DNA of 64,000 bases, from NCBI GenBank assembly GCA_947259095.1, contig CAMYLA010000010.1, forward strand, positions 1 through 64,000, written 5' to 3'. Shown one piece after another: positions 33,672 to 41,733 of the stretch; the first letter of the stretch is position 1; every line of letters starts with the position of its first letter. Origin of the DNA: an uncultured Acidimicrobiaceae bacterium. GTDB taxonomy: Bacteria > Actinomycetota > Acidimicrobiia > Acidimicrobiales > SZUA-35. The notes under the pieces were generated by a model. The model saw only the letters and a program-made list of their open reading frames with translations, was not told where the DNA came from and made no database searches. The translations under genes and the position numbers were made by a program.

Positions 33672-34574
33672 CTAGGGGGCCGGGTCGACCATCTGTTGGC
33701 CGAGGCCGAACATGGTCGGGTTGTCGGCCGACGTGGTCATGATGGCGAGCCCGATCGACAGGGCCCAGGCCTCGGCCCTGGCCCACATGGCGTCGTCGAC
33801 GGCCCGCAGCGGGCTCTCGGCGGCCTGGCGGAACGCCTCCCTGGCCGCCCCGTCGAACATCGAGAACCCCACCGCCAGGTCGACGGCCGGATCGCCGCTG
33901 GTGACGTCGCCGAAGTCGATGACCGCCTCCAGCCGGCCGTCGTTGGCCAACACGTTCATGGGGTGGAGGTCGCCGTGCAGCCACAGCGGCTTGCCCTGCC
34001 ATGGTGGCTGGGCCAGGGCCCACTCCCATCGGGCCAGGGTCTGACCGGTGTCCAGGTGATCGGCCAGCTGGTCGATCCGTTGTCTTGTCACCTCGTCACG
34101 GCCGGCCAGGGGGCCGCCTCGGAAGGGGTTTGGCGGGGCTGCGGGAGGCGCCGGCTGGTGGAGGACGGCCAGGAACCGGCCGATGGACTTGGCGGCGGCC
34201 TCCGCATCGTCGAGGGTCTGGAGGCCGACCGGCGACCCTTCGAACCACGGCAGCACGCTCCAGGCCCAGGGGTAGTCCCCGCCGGGGCCACCGACCCGAA
34301 CCGGAACGGGGGTGGCGAGGGGCAACCTCGGCCCCAGCACCGGGAGCCACCGTTGCTCGTTGACCACCAGTTCGGCGGCCTGGGCCCGGCGGGGGAGGCG
34401 AACGGTCAGTTCGGATCCGAGCCGGAACAGCACATTGTCCCAGCCGTAGGCCAGTTCGGTCAGCGGCAGCTCGGCCAGGTCGGGATGCTGCTCACCGAGC
34501 AGGCGTTGTACCAGATCGATCGACAGGTCGATTTCGGCAGCCGGCATGTTGACGCCGGGAAGGGTGTTCGACAT
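33672..34574 (-). CDS. Aminoglycoside-phosphotransferase-like small-molecule kinase
   Basis: A 300-residue protein of the APH/ChoK kinase-like superfamily. The catalytic loop is LWLHGDLHPMNVL, the metal-binding loop VIDFGDVTSGDPAVDLA; the N-lobe contains LAYGWDNVLFRLG. Members phosphorylate antibiotics, sugars, homoserine or other small hydroxyl compounds, so resistance should not be assumed. Probably cytoplasmic and monocistronic. Confidence 0.85.
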   Translation of the reverse strand: MSNTLPGVNMPAAEIDLSIDLVQRLLGEQHPDLAELPLTELAYGWDNVLFRLGSELTVRLPRRAQAAELVVNEQRWLPVLGPRLPLATPVPVRVGGPGGDYPWAWSVLPWFEGSPVGLQTLDDAEAAAKSIGRFLAVLHQPAPPAAPPNPFRGGPLAGRDEVTRQRIDQLADHLDTGQTLARWEWALAQPPWQGKPLWLHGDLHPMNVLANDGRLEAVIDFGDVTSGDPAVDLAVGFSMFDGAAREAFRQAAESPLRAVDDAMWARAEAWALSIGLAIMTTSADNPTMFGLGQQMVDPAP

Positions 34575-34718
34575 CAGCTCAACGGTAGGGCCGCCGGCCG
34601 GCCGTGGCTGGGAGCCTCGTCGATTGGCGTTCTGCGGTGGGACGCAGGCGTTGCCGGCATCACCGGCAACGCCCGCTCTCCTGGTTGGTGTTCGGGGCCC
34701 TCGGGCATGGGCCGGCGG

Positions 34719-34925
34719 TCAGCGGGCGTGGACCAGCGAACCGGCGACGCCGTGCCTGAGGCGCCTGGCCATGCGCAACGGGCCCCAGTGCCATGCCGGG
34801 GCCAGCCGGGGGACCCGGCGTGGTCGGCGACGGGATGGTCGGGCGACACCGGCCAGTTCCCGTTCGAGGTCGCTGCGGTGTTGGCGGGCCACCAGCCGAT
34901 CGAAGTACGGGTGGGATGGATACAT
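34719..34925 (-). CDS. Small basic protein of unknown function (68 aa)
   Basis: A 68-residue protein, MYPSHPYFDRLVARQHRSDL at its start, Arg/His/Pro-rich after that, ending in SLVHAR. No transmembrane segment and no recognised domain. The reason for calling it is an exceptionally strong ribosome site, GGAAGGAGGAGGT (34926-34938, minus strand), immediately before the ATG. It is transcribed from about 185 nt of leader behind the secreted metalloprotease-like gene. Confidence 0.7.
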   Translation of the reverse strand: MYPSHPYFDRLVARQHRSDLERELAGVARPSRRRPRRVPRLAPAWHWGPLRMARRLRHGVAGSLVHAR

Positions 34926-34938
34926 ACCTCCTCCTTCC
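34926..34938 (-). promoter_or_regulatory. Extended Shine-Dalgarno of the 68-aa gene
   Basis: GGAAGGAGGAGGT lies directly 5' of the ATG on the minus strand and matches the 16S 3' end over more positions than any other start in the window. It decides the call of the small gene and predicts high translation. Confidence 0.8.
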
Positions 34939-35110
34939 TAGCGTGTTGGAGGTTGGGGTGAGCTGCCGGTCCCGGGGAGGTCCGAAGACCACCATCGAAA
35001 CCGGCTCCCAGAAGACGGTCGCCTCCCCACCGCTGATACATATCTCTCCGGTTGTGAGATGCTGCCCGGCGATGCCGGCCCGCCCGGCCGACCGTGCGGC
35101 CGGCCGCAGG

Positions 35111-37228
35111 TTACGGGATGGTGCCGGTCGACTTGATGAACTCGACCGATTCGCTGAAGCCCACCATCGCCGTGCCCCGGGGTGTGCCGGACGCCAGCAG
35201 GCCGACCCAGTAGGCCAGGCCACCCGCATCCGGCTGGCGCTGGAGCACGTTGGTGTAGACCAGGTGGACGAACTGCTCGTTGCTGAGGGCGCCGTAGCGG
35301 GCCTGGAACTCCGGCGATCGGGCGAACTCGGTTGCGATCGCCTCCAGCGACACCCCGGCACCGGCCTGGCCGGCCCAGTAGGCCAACCCCTGCGCGTCGG
35401 GGGCTCGAAGGAAGAAGGCGGCGTACAGCCGGTTGATACGGGCCTCGTTCGAGCCGGTCGGGCTGGCCGTTCCGGTCCGGGTCACGTACTCGTCCGACTC
35501 GGCGAACCCGATCATGACCTCGCCCCTGGATCGTCCCCCGGAGAGCTGGCCGATCCAGTAGGCCCGACCCTCGGGGTCGGCCAGCCGGTTGAGCACGTTG
35601 GCGTAGACCAGGTCGACGAAGGCCTCGTTGCTCATCGACCCGTAGCGGTTCTGGAATTCGGCACTGGCGGCGAAGGCACTGGAGATGTCGACCAGGGACG
35701 TCCAGTGGGCCCGCTGATCGAGCCAGTAGCCGAAGCCGGATTCGTCGGCCAGCCGCAGGAAATAGGCCTGGTAGAGCCGGTTGATCTGGCCGTCGAGCGG
35801 CAGATCCCGGATGTAGCTCGGCCACTCCGACGGGTCGGCCGGCCCGCCGGACGACGGCAGCTGGACCGAGGAGGCAGACGCCGCACCGGCGCCGTTCTGG
35901 GCGATCGGGATGACCTTGATGGCATAGGACATGCCGGGGCTGAGGGAGTGGACCGTCGCCGTGGTCGCCGTGCCGGGGGCGGTCACGCTCGATTGCAGGG
36001 TCGTGCCGTCCCGCCACGCCTCGATGACGTAGCTGTCGGGGGCCAGCCCGGCCTGACCCAGATCCAATGACCATGACACCACCGCCGAGGTCAGTGACGG
36101 GCCCACCGATGTGATGGCCGGCGTGGCGGCGGGAACCGTGGTCGGCCAGCCGGTGCGGGCCATCACTCCCAGGACCGGGGCGTCCAGCACCCTGGCGGTC
36201 TCGCCGCCGCTCAACATCGGCGTCATCAGGGCGCCGGGCGATCCCGCCGGATAGGCCGATTCATCGAAGTGGGAGAAGCTGCTGCCCTGGCTCCACGATG
36301 ACGGGGCGAACAGTTCGTAGGTCAGCTCGGCGCTGATGTGGGTGTGGACGTCGGTCGACAGCAACGCCGCCGCCTTGTCCGGTGCCGAGACGATCGGGTT
36401 GCCGTTGTGGACTGCGGCGTTGTCGTAGGTGTACGGCGGTGAGTTCAGCGTCGGCGACGACTGGCCGGACGGGATCGTCGCCGATCCGAGGAACCCGAGG
36501 CCGTGGCCGATCTCGTGGAGCACCACGCTGTAGAGATCGATCTTGGCCCCCGGAGGGGTGCCGGTCGTCCCGAGGTACCAGCGGTTGGCGGCCAGCAGCT
36601 CGGCGTTGAGCACCACCTGGATCTCCGGCCGGCTCGGACCGTTGGCGTCGGTCCCGAGGAGGGTGTTGGCCAGCGCCGCCGGGTGCAGCGAGTTGCCTGG
36701 CAGGCCGCCGCCGTAGAACATCCCGTCCGGTCCGGCGTAGCCGAGCAGGGATGGGTTCCCGAGATTGGACCAGAAGACCTCGATCACGATCGGCCCGCCG
36801 GGGTTGGTCACCAGCACCGAATCCCATTGGTTCACCGCGGCGTCGACGACGGCCCTGACCGGGGTCGGGGCCGGGTACCCGGGGTTGTAGCTGGCGGCGA
36901 TGCCGCCGTAGGACGCGGCGTAGTTGTTCGGTGGCAGTCCGATCATCGACGCCTCGATGGCGGCCGAACGGATCTTCAGTTCCTCGACGTGGGCCTCCAT
37001 GTCCTCCTGGGCGTCCGGGGGGAGGAGACCGTCGGGGTCGGGGGCCAGCATCGGCGCCGGCTCGACCACGATCGGTGATGGCCCCTCGGTCAGGGGCGGG
37101 GCAGCCGATCCCGGTTCGGTGGCACCACCGATCCCGGCCGTGGCCACATCGGCCCCGGCCACACCAACCGGCCCGACCGCAATCAGGCACAGCACGAATA
37201 CGAACACCGCAACAGCTCTGTCTCTCAA
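35111..37228 (-). CDS. Secreted HExxH metalloprotease-like protein with Fn3 and DUF4214 domains
   Basis: A 705-residue exported protein. If started at TTG 37228, its N-terminus is a classic signal peptide (RDRAVAVFVFVLCLIAVGPV ... GVAGA); the frame extends to 37300 but then the signal would be buried. A zinc site LHEIGHGLGFLGS lies near residue 243; the HExxHxxG pattern suggests a metzincin-like protease. A fibronectin-III-like region (SVGPSLTSAVVSW ... GMSYAIKV) follows, then DUF4214 repeats (RLYQAYFLRLADESGFGYW, RLYAAFFLRAPDAQGLAYW, each with a VDLVYANVLNRL / VHLVYTNVLQRQ block). DUF4214 occurs in S-layer and adhesion proteins. Probably cell-surface. Confidence 0.82.
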   Translation of the reverse strand: MRDRAVAVFVFVLCLIAVGPVGVAGADVATAGIGGATEPGSAAPPLTEGPSPIVVEPAPMLAPDPDGLLPPDAQEDMEAHVEELKIRSAAIEASMIGLPPNNYAASYGGIAASYNPGYPAPTPVRAVVDAAVNQWDSVLVTNPGGPIVIEVFWSNLGNPSLLGYAGPDGMFYGGGLPGNSLHPAALANTLLGTDANGPSRPEIQVVLNAELLAANRWYLGTTGTPPGAKIDLYSVVLHEIGHGLGFLGSATIPSGQSSPTLNSPPYTYDNAAVHNGNPIVSAPDKAAALLSTDVHTHISAELTYELFAPSSWSQGSSFSHFDESAYPAGSPGALMTPMLSGGETARVLDAPVLGVMARTGWPTTVPAATPAITSVGPSLTSAVVSWSLDLGQAGLAPDSYVIEAWRDGTTLQSSVTAPGTATTATVHSLSPGMSYAIKVIPIAQNGAGAASASSVQLPSSGGPADPSEWPSYIRDLPLDGQINRLYQAYFLRLADESGFGYWLDQRAHWTSLVDISSAFAASAEFQNRYGSMSNEAFVDLVYANVLNRLADPEGRAYWIGQLSGGRSRGEVMIGFAESDEYVTRTGTASPTGSNEARINRLYAAFFLRAPDAQGLAYWAGQAGAGVSLEAIATEFARSPEFQARYGALSNEQFVHLVYTNVLQRQPDAGGLAYWVGLLASGTPRGTAMVGFSESVEFIKSTGTIP

Positions 37229-37300
37229 CCCCTGTCCTTCCCGTCCCGAGGTAGTGAGGTGATCGGCGCGGCCAGTGGTCCGCTGTAGTCCGGCTGCCAC

Positions 37301-37622
37301 GTTGTTGCAGCATCATGGCGAGTGGCTGCGGTTGGCCTCTGGCCGCCCCCTCCCACAGGGGCCGGTGGTCCGTTCGGCCCAGGCGCTCCTGTGACGGTTC
37401 CGTGTCAGCTGCCGACAAGTCCGATGGGCGTGAGCGGCAACGCCGACGGGAGCCGTAGGCCAAGGGCGAATCGCTCGATGGGAACGTACCGACGCTCGGA
37501 TCGGTCGAAGCCGGCACCCCATCCTGAGCCGGGACCGATGTCGAAGCGACCGCGCTCAGCTTGATCGTCGGTCCCCAATCTTGGCGATTCGCCACGGTTG
37601 GCCAGGGCTTAGTCTGCGACGC
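37301..37622. other. Divergent intergenic region containing repeat copy A
   Basis: No convincing gene. It separates the minus-strand metalloprotease-like gene from the plus-strand membrane gene and must hold both promoters. The only marked element is the 62-bp repeat at 37394-37455. Confidence 0.5.
37394..37455 (+). repeat. 62-bp direct repeat, copy A
   Basis: Starts ACGGTTCCGTGTCAGCTGCC, which is identical in both copies. It aligns without gaps to 40011-40072, with 52 of 62 positions the same by my count. Contains the short hairpin CGGCAACGCCG at 37435-37445. Same orientation as copy B. Confidence 0.8.
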
Positions 37623-38645
37623 ATGACGGGAACGGCGGCGGTGCGACAATCGGATTGGCTACGGAGCAGGGAGTTCGACCTCGGCTTCATCGGGGGCACC
37701 GCGGCGCTGGCCGTGGTCGCCGGGGCGATCGTGGTCGCCCGCCCCGAGCTGTTCGGATTGGTGCTCGTACTCGACCTGTGGCTCCTCGGGTATCACCATG
37801 TGATCTCGACCTTCACCCGCTTCCTCGCCGATCGGGCGACCCTGCGCCACCACATCGATCTGCTGACCTGGTGGCCCATCGCCATCATCGGACTGGTTGC
37901 GGCTCTGGGGTTCGGCATCGGACCGTGGACGCTGGTCACGATCTACCTGTACTGGCAGTGGTTCCACTACCTCCGCCAGAGCTGGGGGGTGGCGCGGGCC
38001 TACGAGCGCCGCTCCGGCGTGTCGCTCCCCGAATCGCCGGCGCTGTTCACGGCCATGTTCCATGCCCTACCGCTGTGGGGAATCCTGCACCGCTCCCACC
38101 AGAGCCCCGACGAGTTCCTCGGAGTGCGCGTGTGGACGGTCCCGGTGCCTGCCGCGGTGGTCTGGGCCGCCGGCGTGGCGGCGATGGCCCTCGTCGCACT
38201 CGGGGTGCACACCCGGTACCAGGCGTGGCGACGCGACGAGCTGCCGGTCGCCCACACGCTGCTGCTCATCAGCCACCTGGTCGTGTTCCTGTCGGGCTAC
38301 ATCCTGATCGACGACATCGATGCCGGTTGGCTGACCATCAACATCTGGCACAACGCCCAGTACATCGCCTTCGTATGGCACGTCAACAACCGCCAGGCAT
38401 CCGCTGCGATCCGGCCCGGCCTCGTCCAGCGCCTCAGCGGGAACGGGCGGGTGCTGCCCTACCTCCTGGTCTGCCTCACCGCATCGACCGCCGCCTACGC
38501 CTTCCTCGGTTTGACGTTGGCCGCGGCGGCGACGCCCGTGATCGCCTATCAGGCCATCAACTTCCATCATTACGTCGTCGACGGCAGCATCTGGAAGGCC
38601 CGGCGGCCGGTCCCGCCCGTGGTGTCGTCGATGGGGGCGAGCTGA
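37623..38645 (+). CDS. Histidine-rich polytopic membrane protein
   Basis: A 340-residue membrane protein with about nine hydrophobic segments. Histidines cluster in conserved-looking contexts: YHH (58-59), LRHHID (76-77), FHYLRQSWG (115), WHNAQY (243), and NFHHYVVDGSIWK (315-316). Such spacing recalls membrane diiron or haem enzymes, but I do not recognise the family, and the function is open. ATG 37623 is used; the frame to 37581 has no ribosome site. It overlaps the acyltransferase gene by 1 nt (TGATG), so the two are co-translated and probably act together. Confidence 0.75.
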   Translation: MTGTAAVRQSDWLRSREFDLGFIGGTAALAVVAGAIVVARPELFGLVLVLDLWLLGYHHVISTFTRFLADRATLRHHIDLLTWWPIAIIGLVAALGFGIGPWTLVTIYLYWQWFHYLRQSWGVARAYERRSGVSLPESPALFTAMFHALPLWGILHRSHQSPDEFLGVRVWTVPVPAAVVWAAGVAAMALVALGVHTRYQAWRRDELPVAHTLLLISHLVVFLSGYILIDDIDAGWLTINIWHNAQYIAFVWHVNNRQASAAIRPGLVQRLSGNGRVLPYLLVCLTASTAAYAFLGLTLAAAATPVIAYQAINFHHYVVDGSIWKARRPVPPVVSSMGAS

Positions 38646-39952
38646 TGGTCGCCACCGGGCCGCGATGGTGGGACTGGTTCCGGATGCGTCGGGCCGAGCG
38701 CGCCATCGCCGAGCTCGACGGCCTTCGGGCCGTCGCCATCCTCCTGGTTGTGGCCCGCCACGGTGTCAACCCGTTCTGGTCCACCGGTGACGGGCTCGTC
38801 CCGGTCCTCGGCTGGGACCTCGGCATCCCACTCAGCAACGGCTGGATGGGTGTCGACCTGTTCTTCGTCCTGTCGGGCTTCCTCATCACCCACCAGGTGC
38901 TGACCCGCTACGGCGACGGGTTCGCCGGTTCCGACATCGGGGACTACGTCCGGCGGCGACTGCTGCGGATCGTGCCCGCGTACCTGGCGACGATCGCCAT
39001 CGCGGTCTCGGGAATAATCCCCTTCGCCGAGATCGAGCCGGATCATCTGCCGATCCGCATCGGTTACCACCTGCTCTTCCTCCAGGACTACCTGCGGTCC
39101 GACATCGTCGTCGCGCTCTGGTCGCTGGGGGTGGAGGAGAAGTTCTATCTCCTGGCTCCCCTGGTCCTGCTCGGGGTGCTGTCGCTTCCCTCGGGGCCCC
39201 GACGGTACGGGTCGCTGGTGGCCCTGGCGCTGGCCCCGATCCTGTTCCGGGTCCTCACCGCCAGGGCCAACCCCGACATCATCGACTACCCGACCTACTT
39301 CCGGGTCTACCGGAGCCCGTTCCATGTGACGTACGACGGGCTGGCCGTCGGGGTGCTCGTCGCCTTCCTCCACCGGGATCGCGACCTGCTGGCCAAGCGG
39401 GGTCGGGCCGTCGCCAGGCCGCTCCTCCTCTTGGGGTGCGCCACGTTCGGGCTGCTGCTGCTCGGCCGACCCCACCTCGACGCCATCGGGTGGTTCGACC
39501 GGATCGGCCTCCAGGCGGCACTGGCCTGGTCCGCCGGGGCCATGGTCGGCGGGCTCGTACTGGGCGGTGGATCGAGCCGGCTGCTGACCTCCCGCCCGAT
39601 GTTCGTGATCTCCAGACTCTCCTATGCCTGGTACCTTCTCCACCTCCTCTTCGTCCCCTTGGCCCTGCGGGTCACCGATGCCGTCGTCGGGACCGGGCCC
39701 GCCGGGGTGGGTGCGCCGTTGCCGGCCCGGCTGTCGGTCTTCGTCCCGGTCTACGTGTTGACCTCGCTCCTGGCCGCGGTGGTGCTCCACTACGTGATCG
39801 AGAGGCCGTTCGTCGAGTTGCGGGATCGTCGTCCGGCGGCGCCGGACCGAGCGACCACCGACTGCCCCGTGGACGAGGCTCCGGCGACCCGCGCCGCGCC
39901 GCCCCGGCGGCCCACGGTTCGACCCTCGCCGTCGCTACCGTCGGCGCGCTGA
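38645..39952 (+). CDS. Acyltransferase family 3 membrane protein
   Basis: A 435-residue OafA/YrhL-type acyltransferase. The family hallmarks are AELDGLRAVAILLVVARHGV (catalytic His), GVDLFFVLSGFLITHQVL and LWSLGVEEKFYLLAP, with about ten membrane helices and a Pro/Arg-rich cytoplasmic tail. It would acylate a surface glycan or lipid. The in-frame sequence upstream of 38645 is a shadow of the previous gene. Coupled to the His-rich membrane protein; the pair is bracketed by the two 62-bp repeats. Confidence 0.9.
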   Translation: MVATGPRWWDWFRMRRAERAIAELDGLRAVAILLVVARHGVNPFWSTGDGLVPVLGWDLGIPLSNGWMGVDLFFVLSGFLITHQVLTRYGDGFAGSDIGDYVRRRLLRIVPAYLATIAIAVSGIIPFAEIEPDHLPIRIGYHLLFLQDYLRSDIVVALWSLGVEEKFYLLAPLVLLGVLSLPSGPRRYGSLVALALAPILFRVLTARANPDIIDYPTYFRVYRSPFHVTYDGLAVGVLVAFLHRDRDLLAKRGRAVARPLLLLGCATFGLLLLGRPHLDAIGWFDRIGLQAALAWSAGAMVGGLVLGGGSSRLLTSRPMFVISRLSYAWYLLHLLFVPLALRVTDAVVGTGPAGVGAPLPARLSVFVPVYVLTSLLAAVVLHYVIERPFVELRDRRPAAPDRATTDCPVDEAPATRAAPPRRPTVRPSPSLPSAR

Positions 39953-40378
39953 TCGTCAGCGCCGGCGGCCGGGAGCGGCTCGCTGCCCCGGTCCCAGCGG
40001 ACGTTCCGTTACGGTTCCGTGTCAGCTGCCAACAACTCGGATCAGCAGGGACGGCAACGCCGACAGGAGCCGCAATCGACCGACTGCGGCCGCCGAACCG
40101 GCCCCGTCGGCCGTGCGGGCCTGCGGTCCGGTGGCCCCCTTCCCGTCCACCGGTCAGCGGCATCCGCCGGCCGGAACGGGGGTTGGCTCGGGGCCGCGGC
40201 GGTCGATCAAAGAACGTCCAGTGGAGAGCGTTGGGAACCGGCGACCCGCCGCCGAGGCGACCGCCGACGGGCCGGCAGCCTCGTCGAAGATCGGCTGACC
40301 CTCTCGGCCTCGGACGGGTCCGGTCTCTCATATCGGTCCGAGCGGCTCGATTCCTGGAGCTGCGACCCGGCGGAGGGG
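39953..40378. other. Intergenic region between convergent genes, containing repeat copy B
   Basis: About 425 nt between two convergent genes, unusually long for this window. Apart from repeat copy B (40011-40072) I see no gene; open frames here are GC-rich shadows with no ribosome site or family similarity. Confidence 0.5.
40011..40072 (+). repeat. 62-bp direct repeat, copy B
   Basis: Gapless match to 37394-37455 (first 20 positions identical, ends conserved, centre diverged). Located just beyond the 3' end of the acyltransferase gene, so copies A and B flank the two-gene module 37623-39952. Confidence 0.8.
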
Positions 40379-41227
40379 TCAGCCTGCGGCGGCCTGGTCT
40401 GCGCCCGCTTCGCCGACCGGGGGCCCGGGACAAGGATTGACCTCGGGATCCGGCGAGCCTTCACCGGTTGCCCCCGGGGTCCAATCCGGGTTGGCGCAGG
40501 CCAGCAGCAGGTCGAGGTCGATCGGGGCCGAATCGCCGGCCTCGATGCCCTCCCGCATGTGTTCGATCCATTCCTGGTAGGCGGCCGAGCTTGTGTCCTC
40601 CTCGGACAGGATGGCCCGCTCGTGGTAGATCACCAGCTCCAGTTCGAGCTGGGTGAGGCTGGCCAGCTGGGACGGCATCGGCCCTCGTCCTCTGGCGCCG
40701 GACACCCGGGTGCCGTCATCACGAGGTGCGCCGTATTCCTCACCGAGGATTTCCACCGAGCCCCTGGCCACATGGGCCATCATGTCGATCGGTTCGGGGA
40801 ACGTGGCCAGAACCTCGCCGCCCGAGAGCTGGTAACCGACCCCGCCACCACCGTTGCCGCCATGGCAGCCGGCGCAGGAACCGTACAGTGCGGCCGCTTC
40901 GACGAGGAGCTCGTCCTCGGTGTCGGGCTGCTGCATCGTGCCGGCGAAACTGAAGGCCCAGATCGGCAGTGCGGCGATGATCGGCAGCACCCACACCGGG
41001 ATGCGCTTGCGGCTCTGGGCCGCAGCCACGTAGGCGGGGACGGGCTTCGGCGGCTCCGGCTCGGGATCGAGATTCGGGAGATCGGCGGCCGGGACCGCCG
41101 CCGGTGCTGCGGCCGTCTCGGCGGCCACCGGTGCCGATGTTGCCTCGGGCTCGGCGGGGGCGTCTCCGGACTTGCCGGACTTCGCCGCCTTGCTCCGCTT
41201 CAGTAGATGTTCCGGGATCTCGGTCAA
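40379..41227 (-). CDS. Membrane-anchored monohaem cytochrome c
   Basis: A 282-residue protein with a cytoplasmic Ala/Pro-rich N-terminus, one membrane helix (IPVWVLPIIAALPIWAFSFA) and a periplasm-side cytochrome c domain with CAGCH near residue 117 and Met ligands available (PMPSQL). The TTG at 41227 is chosen because GGAGGA precedes it and because it makes the protein begin TEIPEHLLKRSKAAK, the same motif that starts the cytochrome subunit-IV protein at 43488. It is divergent from the bc-type operon and probably delivers electrons to or from it. Confidence 0.85.
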   Translation of the reverse strand: MTEIPEHLLKRSKAAKSGKSGDAPAEPEATSAPVAAETAAAPAAVPAADLPNLDPEPEPPKPVPAYVAAAQSRKRIPVWVLPIIAALPIWAFSFAGTMQQPDTEDELLVEAAALYGSCAGCHGGNGGGGVGYQLSGGEVLATFPEPIDMMAHVARGSVEILGEEYGAPRDDGTRVSGARGRGPMPSQLASLTQLELELVIYHERAILSEEDTSSAAYQEWIEHMREGIEAGDSAPIDLDLLLACANPDWTPGATGEGSPDPEVNPCPGPPVGEAGADQAAAG

Positions 41228-41381
41228 CGGTCCTCCGGGAGCGTGATCGACCTTGTTGCTGTTTCTGGCGTTCTGGCCTGGATCCCATTCGTAACAGAGA
41301 ACCGTGCCGGGTGAAACACTATGCGGCGCAAAGGCTAGCGAGCCAGTCGAGGAGTGCGGTCGCTCGTCACGCGTTCTTCTT

Positions 41382-41435
41382 GCGACCCCCACCCGGGCCG
41401 GTCCGGCAACGCTGCGCCGGCCGTGGGGGGTTCGC
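41382..41435. other. Long imperfect stem-loop
   Basis: GCGACCCCCAC (41382-41392) can pair with GTGGGGGGTTCGC (41423-41435), with inner GGCCGG/CCGGCC arms and a 15-nt loop. No T tract on either side. It could be a leader structure of either divergent transcript. Confidence 0.5.
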
Positions 41436-41579
41436 CGACAAGCTGTTGGTGCAAGGGGAGCGGCGGGTTAAGGTCTGGGAGGCGTCTGCGCTACGGTTCG
41501 GTTCTTGGCCGTCCATGCCGACGGCTCGGGATGGATGTTCGGTTACGGTTGCGTCCTTCCTGAAAGCAACGACTACATT

Positions 41580-41595
41580 TGTGCACAGGTTCACA
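41580..41595. promoter_or_regulatory. Candidate CRP/GlxR-type operator
   Basis: TGTGCACAGGTTCACA fits the TGTGA-N6-TCACA palindrome with one mismatch. It lies about 139 nt before the first gene of the bc-type operon. Actinobacterial Crp/GlxR proteins are known to control respiratory operons, but the match is by eye only. Confidence 0.4.
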
Positions 41596-41733
41596 AGGTC
41601 TCCGAATCCGGCCACAGAGGTCGGCCCGGTATGCCGGCGGTTCACCACCGGTGGTCCACCGTGGAACCGACGTACTACAGTCCCAGCCCGGCCCGTTCCG
41701 GGTCCCGATCCAACCCGAGGAGCAAGCAAACCA

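Larger units (their letters stand above)
41228..41733. other. Divergent control region of the cytochrome locus
   Basis: About 506 nt between the minus-strand cytochrome c and the plus-strand bc-type operon, the longest non-coding stretch in the window. It contains a large inverted repeat (41382-41435) and a CRP-like palindrome (41580-41595). Open frames across it show no ribosome site. Confidence 0.55.

Noticed and set aside
33672-34574. Aminoglycoside resistance gene
   Set aside because: The kinase fold is shared by many metabolic enzymes, and there is no mobile or resistance context, so resistance is not claimed.
34574-35041. 155-codon minus-strand frame overlapping the 68-aa gene
   Set aside because: Its start has only a modest ribosome site, it overlaps the better supported small gene in another frame, and the sequence is not protein-like. 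Kept the 68-aa call instead.
37394-37455. Repeat A considered as a known riboswitch (c-di-AMP, c-di-GMP, cobalamin, TPP)
   Set aside because: None of the conserved cores I know could be matched in either strand, and copy B lies downstream of genes rather than in a leader.
40019-41206. Plus-strand frame opposite the monohaem cytochrome c
   Set aside because: The minus strand encodes a clear CAGCH cytochrome with membrane anchor; the plus frame has no features.
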